NCBI RefSeq assembly: GCF_001693275.1
Contig: NZ_CP016477.1
Span: 558,001 to 622,000 of the forward strand
DNA: 64,000 nt
From: Picosynechococcus sp. PCC 7117
Lineage (GTDB): Bacteria; Cyanobacteriota; Cyanobacteriia; Cyanobacteriales; MRBY01
Direction of reading: 5' to 3'
A program made the position numbers and the translations under genes. The notes beneath the pieces were generated by a model. It was not told where the DNA came from. It saw only the letters and a list, made by a program, of their open reading frames with translations, and did no database searches. Positions within the stretch are counted from its first letter, which is position 1; every line of letters begins with the position of its first letter. This document shows, piece after piece, positions 35,071 through 44,467 of this stretch.

Positions 35071-36072
35071 ATGACAGAAACGCCTAATCCAGACACGAAA
35101 CCAGCCACAGCCCCAGAGGAACAGGGTTCTAAAGCTCGCCAACTCCTCGGCATGAAAGGCGCCGCTGGGGGGGAAACCTCCATCTGGAAAATTCGCCTGC
35201 AATTAATGAAACCCATCACCTGGATTCCGCTGATCTGGGGGGTTGTTTGCGGGGCAGCATCCTCCGGTGGCTATGTGTGGGGAGTCGAAGATTTTCTCAA
35301 GGCCATGACCTGTATGTTGTTGTCAGGGCCTTTACTCACGGGCTATACCCAAACCCTTAATGATTTCTATGACCGGGAGATTGATGCGATCAATGAACCC
35401 TACCGTCCCATTCCTTCGGGGGCAATTTCTGTACCCCAGGTAGTGACGCAAATTCTCGTACTCCTGGGTTCTGGCATCGGTTTGAGCTATCTCCTCGACC
35501 GTTGGGCTGGCCATGATTTCCCCGTGATGTTGGTCTTAACGGTGGTGGGCTGCTTCATTGCTTACATTTATTCTGCGCCGCCGCTGAAGCTGAAACAAAA
35601 TGGTTGGCTTGGGAACTATGCCTTGGGAGCGAGTTATATTGCGCTGCCTTGGTGGGCTGGCCACGCGCTGTTTGGGACGTTGACGCCGACGGTGATGGTG
35701 GTGACCTTGATCTATAGTTTTGCGGGTCTAGGGATTGCTGTTGTAAATGATTTCAAGAGCGTCGAAGGCGATCGCCAACTGGGTTTAAAATCTCTCCCGG
35801 TCATGTTTGGAGTCGGAACTGCAGCTTGGATTTGTGTGCTGATGATTGATATTTTTCAGGTGGGCATTGCGGGTTACCTGGTCAGTATCCACGAACAGTT
35901 ATATGCCACGATTCTCTTGCTGCTTGTGATTCCCCAAATTACCTTCCAAGATATGTATTTCCTGCGGGATCCCCTGAAAAATGATGTGAAATACCAAGCC
36001 AGTGCCCAGCCTTTTTTGGTGTTGGGGATGCTGGTGGCAGGCCTTGCGATGGGTCATGCGGGGATTTCCTAA
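35071..36072 (+). CDS. chlG: Chlorophyll synthase
   Basis: Esterifies chlorophyllide a with phytyl (geranylgeranyl) diphosphate, the last step of chlorophyll a synthesis, in the thylakoid membrane. 333 residues from the ATG at 35071 (MTETPNPDTK); the upstream in-frame extension is not family-like. UbiA prenyltransferase motifs: NDFYDREIDAINEPYRPIPSGAIS (in part) with the Asp-rich site near 105-125, and a second NDFKSVEGDRQLGL near 225. About eight to nine transmembrane helices. Single gene. Confidence 0.95.
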   Translation: MTETPNPDTKPATAPEEQGSKARQLLGMKGAAGGETSIWKIRLQLMKPITWIPLIWGVVCGAASSGGYVWGVEDFLKAMTCMLLSGPLLTGYTQTLNDFYDREIDAINEPYRPIPSGAISVPQVVTQILVLLGSGIGLSYLLDRWAGHDFPVMLVLTVVGCFIAYIYSAPPLKLKQNGWLGNYALGASYIALPWWAGHALFGTLTPTVMVVTLIYSFAGLGIAVVNDFKSVEGDRQLGLKSLPVMFGVGTAAWICVLMIDIFQVGIAGYLVSIHEQLYATILLLLVIPQITFQDMYFLRDPLKNDVKYQASAQPFLVLGMLVAGLAMGHAGIS

Positions 36073-36319
36073 GCTTTATTTTCTCGGCTTCACCTGGCTC
36101 TTGTTTGCTTAAATTTTCGGCAATGCAGATCGGGTTCTTTCTCTCCGGGTCGTTGAGGACACGGGGGGATTTTTTAATGGTGCTGCCCAAGGGCAAAAAT
36201 CTTTGCTATCTTGTTTGTAACAATTTGCAATATCTAATCTTTTTTTCAGGTTTTCTTTACCCTTTTATTACCATCCCGCTCGCCCTTTAAATCTGCGATC
36301 GCCAAAGATCGCCTTCGCC

Positions 36320-37009
36320 ATGACTTCTACTTTGTCTGTTCCAAGTGCGGCTCAAGATTTGCAAGCGCTCGAAAAGGCTTGGCGCAGTCTAACGGCAACC
36401 AGTTGCCCCAATCAATACAACTTCCACATGCATTCGGTCTGTTCCGATGGTCAGCTCACCCCCAGAGAAATTGTTGACCAGGCGATCGCCATCGGTCTAA
36501 AAGGCTTTGCGATCACTGACCACCACACGCTCCAAGGTTACCAACAAGCCCAAGGCTACCTCAGCCGACAGCAGAACGAGACGACACGACCCTTGCCCCA
36601 CCTCTGGACGGGCATCGAAATTAACGGCATCCTCCTTGATACCACGGTACATATCCTCGCCTATGGGTTTAACCCCGATCACAGTGCGATCGCTCCTTAC
36701 TTTAACCGGGAAATTCCAGAGGGCGATCGCGCCGCAGCAGTAGCAATCATTGACGCGATCCATGCCGCTGGAGGGTTAGCTGTTCTGGCGCATCCCGCCC
36801 GTTATCGTCGTCCTGCCACGGAGTTAATCCCGGCAGCCGCATCCCTTAACATTGATGGTGTAGAAGCCTATTACGCCTACGACAACCCGAAACCCTGGGT
36901 GCCTAGCCAAAAACACACCCCGGTAGTGGCTGCCCTCGGCCATCAGCACAATCTATGGCTCACCTGCGGCACAGATACCCATGGTCGCAGCCTCCAGCAA
37001 CGACTTTAG
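36320..37009 (+). CDS. PHP-domain metal-dependent phosphoesterase
   Basis: 229 residues. Metal ligands of the PHP fold are visible in order: NFHMHSVCSDG (near residue 33), ITDHHTLQGY (near 67), GIEINGI (near 98), LAHPARYRR (near 155) and CGTDTHG (near 216). Stand-alone PHP proteins of this kind hydrolyse 3',5'-bisphosphates or short RNA 5' ends (YciV-like), but this protein is shorter than the YciV group. Alone, about 250 bases after chlG. Confidence 0.85.
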   Translation: MTSTLSVPSAAQDLQALEKAWRSLTATSCPNQYNFHMHSVCSDGQLTPREIVDQAIAIGLKGFAITDHHTLQGYQQAQGYLSRQQNETTRPLPHLWTGIEINGILLDTTVHILAYGFNPDHSAIAPYFNREIPEGDRAAAVAIIDAIHAAGGLAVLAHPARYRRPATELIPAAASLNIDGVEAYYAYDNPKPWVPSQKHTPVVAALGHQHNLWLTCGTDTHGRSLQQRL

Positions 37010-37252
37010 GGATCGCTGCGAAACTTTGATCCCCGCATAGCAAAATTCTGGCCTAAAATAAACTTACCCAAGGAATATTTTCTTCCTTTGCCCCCATTAA
37101 TCATGCCGCGACCCTTAAAACGAGATTAAGTGGGGTTAAAGCCTTTGTGGATTTTGTCCCTCAAGGCATTCATTGACGTGGTATTGTAGCCATCGTAACC
37201 GCTGAATTTCCTTACTCTTTTTCACCCACTAACTAGGAGTGCAACCTGTAGG

Positions 37253-38722
37253 ATGACTGTCCCTCAAACTGTCTATGCCAACGATCTCCCCGACAAACCC
37301 AAGGAATACTGTGGTGTTTTCGGCATCTATGCCCCAACGGAAGAAGTGGCAAAACTGGCATATTTCGGACTCTTTGCGCTCCAACATCGGGGGCAAGAAT
37401 CCGCAGGGATCGCGACCTTTGACGGTACGCAGATGCACGTGCACAAAGGTATGGGCCTTGTTTCCCAAGTCTTTAGCGAAGAAAAACTGCAGGAACTGCC
37501 TGGGGTTTGGGCTGTGGGCCACAACCGCTACTCCACAACTGGCTCTAGCCATAAGTGCAATGCCCAGCCTGCCCTTGAAGAAACTCGCCTGGGGACTTTG
37601 GCCCTCGCCCACAACGGCAACCTGGTAAACACCATTGAGCTGAAGGATAAGTTGTTGTCCCTTGCCGATGGTCTAGATTTTCAGACGACCACAGACTCAG
37701 AAATGATTGCTAAGGCGATCGCCATCTATGTCGATCAGGGGAAGGATTGGACTGAAGCGGCGATCGCTGCCTTTAATCTCTGCTCCGGTGCCTATAGCTT
37801 AGTCATCGGCACCCCGGACGGCATTATTGGTGCGCGGGATCCCCAGGGGGTTCGTCCCCTTGTCATTGGGACTCTCACCGAGGGAGATGGCAGCACCCGT
37901 TATGTTCTGGCTTCTGAAACCTGTGCCCTCGACATCATTGGTGCGGACTATCTGCGGGACGTCGAACCAGGCGAAATGGTCTGGATTACCGAATCTGGCC
38001 TAACTGCCCAGCAGTGGTCTGAAAAACCAGACCGAAAGCTCTGCGTTTTCGAGATGATCTACTTTGCCCGTCCCGATAGCATTGTCCACGACGAAACTCT
38101 CTTTAGTTACCGTCTCCGCCTGGGAGCGCAATTGGCCAAAGAATCCAACATTGAAGCCGATCTCGTCATGGGGGTTCCTGACTCTGGCATTCCCGCCGCC
38201 ATTGGTTTTTCCCGTGCCTCTGGGATTCCCTTTGGGGAAGGACTCATTAAAAACCGCTACGTAGGCCGTACCTTTATTCAACCGACCCAGCACATGCGGG
38301 AAGTAGGGATCCGCATGAAGCTCAACCCCCTAAAAGATGTCCTCCAAGGTAAACGAATTATCATCGTGGACGACTCCATTGTGCGCGGCACTACCAGCCG
38401 TAAAATTGTCCGGGCACTCCGGCAAGCTGGGGCCGCCGAAGTCCATATGTGCATTTCTTCGCCCCCTGTGACCCATCCCTGTTTCTACGGCATCGACACC
38501 GACAGCCAAGATCAACTAATTGCCGCGACAAAGTCCTTGGCTGAAATCGAAAAACAAATTGAAGTTGATTCCCTGACCTACCTCAGCAAAGAGGGCATGC
38601 TGGATGTCACCAACGAACGCACTTCTAGTTTCTGTACTGCTTGCTTCGATGGTCACTATCCCATTGAAATTCCGGACGCGATCAAGTCATCTAAGCTAAT
38701 GTTAGAAAAAGCCACTGTCTAG
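37253..38722 (+). CDS. purF: Amidophosphoribosyltransferase
   Basis: 489 residues. First committed step of purine synthesis: PRPP plus glutamine to phosphoribosylamine. A short propeptide precedes the nucleophile cysteine in CGVFGIY (near residue 24), as in the Fe-S containing B. subtilis type. Glutaminase HNRYST and NLV motifs follow; the PRPP site is IIIVDDSIVRGTTSRK (near 365). Cysteines in HPCFYG and SFCTACFDG near the C terminus would hold the 4Fe-4S cluster. Start ATG at 37253. Confidence 0.96.
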   Translation: MTVPQTVYANDLPDKPKEYCGVFGIYAPTEEVAKLAYFGLFALQHRGQESAGIATFDGTQMHVHKGMGLVSQVFSEEKLQELPGVWAVGHNRYSTTGSSHKCNAQPALEETRLGTLALAHNGNLVNTIELKDKLLSLADGLDFQTTTDSEMIAKAIAIYVDQGKDWTEAAIAAFNLCSGAYSLVIGTPDGIIGARDPQGVRPLVIGTLTEGDGSTRYVLASETCALDIIGADYLRDVEPGEMVWITESGLTAQQWSEKPDRKLCVFEMIYFARPDSIVHDETLFSYRLRLGAQLAKESNIEADLVMGVPDSGIPAAIGFSRASGIPFGEGLIKNRYVGRTFIQPTQHMREVGIRMKLNPLKDVLQGKRIIIVDDSIVRGTTSRKIVRALRQAGAAEVHMCISSPPVTHPCFYGIDTDSQDQLIAATKSLAEIEKQIEVDSLTYLSKEGMLDVTNERTSSFCTACFDGHYPIEIPDAIKSSKLMLEKATV

Positions 38723-38764
38723 CAAAGCCGTTCCCATGGATTGAGAGCGGTAAAGGAAGTATTA

Positions 38765-39721
38765 ATGCCGACCTATCCCGGAATTTCTAGCGAAGCCTTT
38801 CGTCATCCCCTCGATCGCCAAGCGGAAGAAGCCCTCCGTAATCTGCCCGGTTTTAAGCTGTTGGCCAGTCGTTTTGTGGAATATATCTACGAACGACCCC
38901 AGCAGGTTTTTTTAATGGGCAACAATATCAAAGCTGGCCCTCGTCAGTATTCAACCCTGTACGGCATGTTTCGGGAATGTGTCCATGATTTGGATATTTC
39001 CCCAGAGCCGACCCTTTATGTCAACCAAAATCCGATGGTGAATAGCTATGCCCTCGGCCATGATCATCCTTACATTGTGGTGAATACGGGGTTAATGGAT
39101 TTACTTGATGAAACAGAGTTACGGACGGTAATGGCCCACGAGTTGGGCCACATAAAATGCGACCATACGATCTTGATCCAAATGGCAATGTGGGCCATGG
39201 GGGCAGCTTCTTTCCTGGGAGAAATCACCCTTGGCCTCGGTAATGTCATCACCACAGGGTTACTTTACGCTTTTTATGAATGGCGGCGGAAGGCAGAACT
39301 TTCGGCGGATCGGGCCGCTCTCCTGGTGATGGATGATCTCAACCCCATTTTGCATACCATGATGAAGCTCGCCGGCGGTAGTACGAAATACGGCCACGAA
39401 ATGAGTTTGACTGAGTTTACCCAACAGTCCCAGGATTACGATGAACTTGATCAGGATCAATTGAACCAGATTTATAAGTTTTTGATCTATAATGGCGGTA
39501 ATGGAACATTTTTAAGCCATCCTTTCCCGGTGGAACGCTTGAGTTTTATCAAGACCTGGGAAGCTTCTGAGGAATATCAACGGATTAAGCAGGGTCATTA
39601 TGCCCAAGCAGGCACTGGTTCAGTGGATGTCAGTGCCGAAGATGAAAGTGATCTAGACAGTTTGCGTCGCCAAATTGAAGAGCTCAAAGCAGAAATCAAA
39701 AAGGCCAAAGGAGCCGAATAA
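38765..39721 (+). CDS. M48-family metallopeptidase (HtpX-like)
   Basis: 318 residues from the ATG at 38765 (MPTYPGISSEAF), preferred to the upstream GTG-like extension. Zinc motif HELGH (near residue 126) with the downstream E in the AELSADRAALL segment (near 178), a hydrophobic region between them, and a charged coiled C terminus (EIEELKAEIKKAKGAE). Related proteins degrade membrane or misfolded proteins; whether this is membrane-bound is uncertain. 42 bases after purF, so possibly same transcript. Confidence 0.88.
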   Translation: MPTYPGISSEAFRHPLDRQAEEALRNLPGFKLLASRFVEYIYERPQQVFLMGNNIKAGPRQYSTLYGMFRECVHDLDISPEPTLYVNQNPMVNSYALGHDHPYIVVNTGLMDLLDETELRTVMAHELGHIKCDHTILIQMAMWAMGAASFLGEITLGLGNVITTGLLYAFYEWRRKAELSADRAALLVMDDLNPILHTMMKLAGGSTKYGHEMSLTEFTQQSQDYDELDQDQLNQIYKFLIYNGGNGTFLSHPFPVERLSFIKTWEASEEYQRIKQGHYAQAGTGSVDVSAEDESDLDSLRRQIEELKAEIKKAKGAE

Positions 39722-39816
39722 ATCCCGTGGGGGATAAAAGATTGGAGGGGTATGGCTAGGGCTGAGGTTAGAATTGCGATGTTGAGCGATGCCAGCAATG
39801 CACCCACTGCACCCCC

Positions 39817-40503
39817 TTAATGCAGGCTTGTAATTGCCCCAAAGTCCGTAACTTGCTGATGGGTCGGAGAAGCAGTTGTTCCGGGGCGGACGAGTTGCCA
39901 TGCTTGGTATCCGGCTTGGATCGCGGCGTCTAATTCGGCAGGGACATCCGATAGAAACAGGATTGCCTCAGGGGGCAGTTGCACGGCCTGGGCGATCGCC
40001 TGATAAGATTGCACATCTCGTTTTTGGCCGACCTTGAGATCAAAGAAGTAATTGAAGTAGCCCGTGAGGTCGCCGTAGTCAGAGTAGCCGAACAGGAGTT
40101 TTTGGGCCTTAACCGAGCCAGAGGAATAAATCCCCAACTGGAGGCCCTCTTTTTGCCACTCTTTTAGTTTGGGCAATACATCTGGATAAACATGGCCCCG
40201 GAAATCGCCATTTTTGTAACCCTCTTCCCACAAAAATCCTTGCATTGCTTTCAAGGGAGGAACTTTGCGGTCTTCCATTGACCATTGGTGTAATGTGGCG
40301 ATCGCCCCAGTTTGATCGAGAGATATTCCGGTTTCGGCAAGAATTAAATCTTGTACTTGCTTGAGGATTGCCGCAATTTCTGGTTCCTCGGCCCGGTTGG
40401 CAATGCTTTGGATATTGTCCCGAAAGTAAGGAAACAACACATCAAACACAAAACTCACGGAGGTGGTTGTGCCCTCGATGTCCATCAAGACAAACTGAAT
40501 CAT
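39817..40503 (-). CDS. mtnC: Enolase-phosphatase E1 (MtnC)
   Basis: 228 residues, HAD-family bifunctional enzyme of the methionine salvage pathway: 2,3-diketo-5-methylthiopentyl-1-phosphate to acireductone. HAD motif I MDIEGTTT (near residue 8; Asp-x-Glu), motif II GIYSSGSVKAQ (near 125) and motif III LFLSDVPAELDAA (near 180) are visible. Last gene of mtnB-mtnD-mtnC; overlaps mtnD by four bases. Confidence 0.93.
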   Translation of the reverse strand: MIQFVLMDIEGTTTSVSFVFDVLFPYFRDNIQSIANRAEEPEIAAILKQVQDLILAETGISLDQTGAIATLHQWSMEDRKVPPLKAMQGFLWEEGYKNGDFRGHVYPDVLPKLKEWQKEGLQLGIYSSGSVKAQKLLFGYSDYGDLTGYFNYFFDLKVGQKRDVQSYQAIAQAVQLPPEAILFLSDVPAELDAAIQAGYQAWQLVRPGTTASPTHQQVTDFGAITSLH

Positions 40504-41030
40504 AGGGTAATGGCGCGGTATTGTTGTTCAACTTGGGATCCGGTGTAGTGGGGCGTCCAGCCTGCGGTATCCGAGAAAATACGAATGGCTTTCACATTGG
40601 GCACTGGCCCCGCATCAAACCAGTGCTTAGTACCCTGGGGGACAGAGATCAAGTCACCAGCTTCGCAACAAACATTAAACACGGCGGTACCGTCGAGGTT
40701 AAACCAAAATAAACCCTGACCCGCGACAAAAAAGCGCACTTCATCTTCGGAGTGGGTATGTTCTGCGAGAAATTTTTCGCGGATCGCTTGGTAGTTTTCA
40801 ATGCCACTGTGGATATTCACCACATCGGCGCTTTGGTAACCATTGGCCGCCATGAAAGGATCGAGCACATCGGCATAGGCGGCGAGAATGTCTGCTTGGG
40901 ACGCCTCCTGGGTTAACTGGGCAGGTGTTTCCCATTGCTCAAACCAAATACCATGGCTTTTTAAAAAATCTTTGATCGTCGCGGGGTCGGTTAAGGTTTG
41001 TTTCGATTCGGTCTGATATAACGTCGTCAT
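40500..41030 (-). CDS. mtnD: Acireductone dioxygenase
   Basis: 176 residues, cupin enzyme that cleaves acireductone to 2-keto-4-methylthiobutyrate and formate with Fe(II), or off-pathway products with Ni(II). Metal ligands HTHSEDE (near residue 92) and the downstream His in TKHWFDAG (near 135). Overlaps both neighbours by four bases (ATGA type), so the three mtn genes are coupled. Confidence 0.94.
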   Translation of the reverse strand: MTTLYQTESKQTLTDPATIKDFLKSHGIWFEQWETPAQLTQEASQADILAAYADVLDPFMAANGYQSADVVNIHSGIENYQAIREKFLAEHTHSEDEVRFFVAGQGLFWFNLDGTAVFNVCCEAGDLISVPQGTKHWFDAGPVPNVKAIRIFSDTAGWTPHYTGSQVEQQYRAITL

Positions 41031-41665
41031 CGGGCAGCCAAGGGGGGCGTGATTTTCAATTGCTCAAGCTCGCATTCTAACATGAACTCCCAAACCTCTA
41101 GATGACGCTTGGCGATCGCCAAGGTTTCTCCCCAGGCATAGAGGCCATGTTTTGCGATCAAAAAGCCGTAATTATTTAACTCCTCCTGTCGCTGAGCGAG
41201 TTGTTGACAAAATGATTTCATGTCCTGCTCATTAGCAAAAATCGGTAAGGCGATCGCCGTTTCGTGGGTGGTTTGACCCGCAATCCCCTTAATTACCTCG
41301 TAGCCGCTAAAAGTAACAGCCTGTTTCGCCGCAAATATCCCAGACAACAACGTTGCCGCCACCGAATGGGTATGCAACACACAGGTAATTCCCGGAAAGT
41401 TTTGATAAATAAAGCAGTGAATTAAAGTTTCTGCCGAAGGCTTAATTCCTTCATTGGGGGGCAGCGGCAAACCCGTTGTATCTACTGCAATAAAATCCTC
41501 CGGTTGAAATTGAGATTTATCAACGCCACTGCGGGAGACAAAAATAACTTGATCTTCGTCCAAAAATGAATAATTCGTTGAAGTGGCCGGTGATTTTCCC
41601 TGGGTATGGAGTTGCCGTATCACAGCACATAGCCTTTCTTTTTGGGTCTGGTTCTCTAAAGACAT
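41027..41665 (-). CDS. mtnB: Methylthioribulose-1-phosphate dehydratase
   Basis: 212 residues, class II aldolase/adducin fold; dehydrates methylthioribulose 1-phosphate in methionine salvage. Metal-binding histidines in CVLHTHSVAATLL (near residue 100) and KRHLEVWEF (near 190), and the GLYAWGETL segment near 174 agree with the family. First gene of the mtnBDC operon. mtnA, mtnK or mtnP are not in this window. No riboswitch was evident in the 230-base leader. Confidence 0.92.
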   Translation of the reverse strand: MSLENQTQKERLCAVIRQLHTQGKSPATSTNYSFLDEDQVIFVSRSGVDKSQFQPEDFIAVDTTGLPLPPNEGIKPSAETLIHCFIYQNFPGITCVLHTHSVAATLLSGIFAAKQAVTFSGYEVIKGIAGQTTHETAIALPIFANEQDMKSFCQQLAQRQEELNNYGFLIAKHGLYAWGETLAIAKRHLEVWEFMLECELEQLKITPPLAAR

Positions 41666-41896
41666 TTGGGCACAAATAAAGCAGAAAAAATAAAAGCAAA
41701 TCTTAATATTTTACTGATTGATGTCATGGTTAGCGCAACATTTCTAGCGACAACTGGGCCTTTATCTTTTTACGGGAAATTTTTAGCCAAAACACCATTG
41801 CAGATAAGTGTTTTTACTCAACTTTTAGTTGTTTTCTTTGTTAATTGATGTTGCAACTTTGACCATTCATTCTCATAAATCGTTTACAACCAAAAC

Positions 41897-42286
41897 ATGA
41901 TGCTGACTACAATCAGTCATCTTTGGCTAAAAACAAAAATAAAAATTAAAAATCAATTATTGATGATGGATAACGAAATTAAAAAATACCGCATGGTTTG
42001 CACCCTAACCTTTGGCGATATCTATGGGCAAATTATTGTTTGGCTGATTGTCATCTTTCTGAGTCTTGCGACCACCCTCGCCCTTTGGAGTGCAACCCGG
42101 CAAGTTTATGCCCTGGCCACCGTTGCCCTTGTTGTTGTCTTATCTTTGCCCTTTCTCTTATTTGCCTTTGTGACAACGCTACTCAATCACATTGAATTCG
42201 TGCCCATGGGCGAATCCGAATCTTCTAAAACCTTCCCAAGCCGTCGTACGCCCCCTTCCTCTACTAATCCGGCAACGGCAAGCTAG
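41897..42286 (+). CDS. Hypothetical protein with two membrane segments
   Basis: 129 residues from the ATG at 41897; shorter starts at 41963 or 41966 (MMDNEIKKYRMV) are as likely, since the first 22 residues are basic and poorly conserved-looking. Two hydrophobic segments (about 45-65 and 70-95 of the long form) and a Ser/Thr/Pro-rich tail. No family recognised. The surrounding DNA is AT-rich at the 5' side. It is alone between mtnB and the anti-sigma-like gene. Confidence 0.5.
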   Translation: MMLTTISHLWLKTKIKIKNQLLMMDNEIKKYRMVCTLTFGDIYGQIIVWLIVIFLSLATTLALWSATRQVYALATVALVVVLSLPFLLFAFVTTLLNHIEFVPMGESESSKTFPSRRTPPSSTNPATAS

Positions 42287-42405
42287 GGATGAATTACGGA
42301 AGTGATGGCCCAGCCAGAGATAACAGTTAAATAGCCCCATGAAACAGGGGCGCTAGGGTTGCACTAGAGAAATCTGGAAAAATTTTGAGGACTTTCTGGG
42401 GCCGC

Positions 42406-42870
42406 TTAATGGATTGACGGTGCAGAGTCTAGGGAGATCACCGGGGCGCTACTGAAGCGTTTACTTAGGCGTAATTGATTACCGGCGGCGTTCCAGTGAA
42501 TTTGGTCGAAAATTTGATAGAGCAAACAGAGGCCACGACCACATTCATCTTCTTCAGGGGGGAGGAGATCATCATTTAATTGACAACATTGAGCCTGACG
42601 GTCAAAGCCTTGACCCTCATCGGTAATAATCCATGAGCATTGTTCTGCCCCCATGTAGAAATGAACAATGACTTTTTTGCTGGGATCTAGTCGATTACCA
42701 TGTTTGGCCGCATTAATCAGTGCTTCCTGGAGACCGAGTTGAACTTCGTAGCGCCAGTCACTGGGGATACGGTCTAGGAGAAGATCGAGAATCGGGACTA
42801 AGTAGAGGGTAGAGGCAAAACTGAGGGTCGTCCAATGGGATTTTAGCGGCGGCAATGAAATCGCGATCAC
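42406..42870 (-). CDS. Serine/threonine kinase-like ATPase (anti-sigma factor type)
   Basis: 154 residues from a GTG start (MIAISLPPLK). GHKL ATPase fold of the HATPase_c_2 group: N box LQEALINAAKHGN (near residue 46), G1 DEGQGFD (near 85) and G2 region GRGLCLLYQ (near 113). Proteins of this size resemble RsbW/SpoIIAB, which phosphorylate anti-sigma antagonists and hold sigma factors. No partner anti-sigma antagonist (STAS) gene is adjacent, so the target is unknown. Confidence 0.85.
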   Translation of the reverse strand: MIAISLPPLKSHWTTLSFASTLYLVPILDLLLDRIPSDWRYEVQLGLQEALINAAKHGNRLDPSKKVIVHFYMGAEQCSWIITDEGQGFDRQAQCCQLNDDLLPPEEDECGRGLCLLYQIFDQIHWNAAGNQLRLSKRFSSAPVISLDSAPSIH

Positions 42871-43039
42871 AGTTAATGCTCCTTTGGGGATGTGCGCAGG
42901 GATGAATGGGGAAAACTGGGCTCAGTGGGGTAGCTTATGGCATAAACCCAAAAAGTAGTGGTCACAACATAGTTTGTTTGCCTGTAGGGAATCCCGAACG
43001 ATCTTGTCGTGGTTTCTGCCTTGTATTATACAAAAAATT

Positions 43040-44398
43040 TTAGGTTTCCACGAAATTCAAGAGAACGGCGCATTCGACATGGGGCGTTTGGGGAAAGAAG
43101 TCGGCGGGCTGCACCCACTGGATTTGGTACTGTTGAGTGGCACAAAGATGTTTGAGGTCGCGGGCAAGGGTTGCAGGATTACAACTGATATAGACAATTT
43201 GCTTGGGTTTGCTGTGAAGGAGAGCATCGAGCACTTGGCGATCGCAGCCTTTACGGGGGGGATCAAGGAGTACAATATCAGCGGTGACATCCAGACTAGG
43301 TAGAATTGACTCCACGGTGCCAGCGTAGAATTCCACATTATGGATATCGTTGTGGTGGGCATTTTCCCAGGCCTGCTGGATCGAGCTTGCTTGAACTTCG
43401 ATGCCGATCGCCTGCTGGACTTTTTTCGCTAGGGGCAGGGTGAAGGTTCCCACACCACAGTAGGCATCGACGAGGATTTCTTCGCCCGTAAAGGTAAGCT
43501 GTTGAGTAATTGCCGTAAGGAGGGCTTCGGCGGCGCTGGTGTTGACTTGGAAAAAGGTTTCAGGCCGGAGCTTGAGGGTTAGTCCCGCAAAAATTTCTTC
43601 GAGGTAGGGACGACCGGCGATCGCTTTTGTGGTGTCACCCCAGATAAGGTTGCCTTTTTTCGGGTTTTCGTTCAAACAAACTCCCACGAGACCGGGATAT
43701 TCTTCGAGCCAGGTTTCAGCTTGGGTTTCTAGGTTCACCAGATCAGCACTGGTTGAGATCAAAGTAAGCAGCATTTCCCCGGTGCGCTGGCCAATGCGGA
43801 GGGCGAGGTGCCGGAGTTTGCCCTGGTGTTTGGTTTCGTTGTAGATCGACCAGCCTTGGTTTTGGATGTCAATTTTGATGTTGCCCAAGAGGGGATTGAG
43901 GCGCGAATCCTGTACTGGGCATTGGTTGAGGTTGATCAGTTGGTGGCTGCCTTTGCGGTAATACCCGGCTTGCACATTGCCCATACTACTGGAACGACCC
44001 AGGGGATAGGTGGCCTTATTGCGATAACTCAATGGCCCATCACCACTCAGGATCGGCTGAATGTCGAGATCCTGGAAACCACCAATGCGCTGGAGGGCCT
44101 GTTGAATTTCGTTGGTTTTGACCTGCTGTTGTAGAGAATCTTCTACCTGGAGCCACTGACAACCACCGCATTTGTCCGCCACGATGCAGGGGGGACGCCG
44201 CCGCTCTGGGGCTGGTTCTAAAACTTTTTGCAGTTGACCGATGGCGTATTGGCGCTTGAGACGGACGATCCGCACCTGGAGGCGATCGCCTGGCACCGTA
44301 TCCGGCACAAACACGACTTGATCCCCGTGGCGACCGACCCCAGCCCCCTGGCTATTAAGGTCATGGATGGAGAGTTCAATCAGATCGCCTTGGTGCAT
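43040..44398 (-). CDS. rlmD: 23S rRNA (uracil-5-)-methyltransferase RumA/RlmD-like
   Basis: 452 residues. N-terminal TRAM domain (about 1-60) with GDLIELSIHDLNSQGAGVGR (in part), then a 4Fe-4S cysteine cluster PPCIVADKCGGCQW (near 72) with a fourth Cys in NQCPVQ, and a C-terminal SAM fold with VDAYCGVGTFTLPLA (near 308), DPPRKGCD (near 375) and the catalytic YISCNPATLARDL (near 398). Makes m5U in 23S rRNA or tRNA; which position is not decided by sequence. Confidence 0.9.
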   Translation of the reverse strand: MHQGDLIELSIHDLNSQGAGVGRHGDQVVFVPDTVPGDRLQVRIVRLKRQYAIGQLQKVLEPAPERRRPPCIVADKCGGCQWLQVEDSLQQQVKTNEIQQALQRIGGFQDLDIQPILSGDGPLSYRNKATYPLGRSSSMGNVQAGYYRKGSHQLINLNQCPVQDSRLNPLLGNIKIDIQNQGWSIYNETKHQGKLRHLALRIGQRTGEMLLTLISTSADLVNLETQAETWLEEYPGLVGVCLNENPKKGNLIWGDTTKAIAGRPYLEEIFAGLTLKLRPETFFQVNTSAAEALLTAITQQLTFTGEEILVDAYCGVGTFTLPLAKKVQQAIGIEVQASSIQQAWENAHHNDIHNVEFYAGTVESILPSLDVTADIVLLDPPRKGCDRQVLDALLHSKPKQIVYISCNPATLARDLKHLCATQQYQIQWVQPADFFPQTPHVECAVLLNFVET

Positions 44399-44467
44399 GG
44401 TGCTAAGTTCGCTTTCAAAGTGCCTTCACACTTTAGCCTTTCTTGTGGTCAATCTTGCAGTTTTTCC

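Noticed and set aside
36105-36290. 61-residue frame after chlG
   Set aside because: No ribosome binding site, ordinary composition for a gap, and no recognisable family; probably chance.
37010-37252. Purine riboswitch before purF
   Set aside because: No recognisable three-way-junction pattern or conserved core in the leader.
41666-41848. 60-residue hydrophobic frame upstream of mtnB
   Set aside because: TTG start directly at the mtnB start region, AT-rich, no ribosome site and no family.
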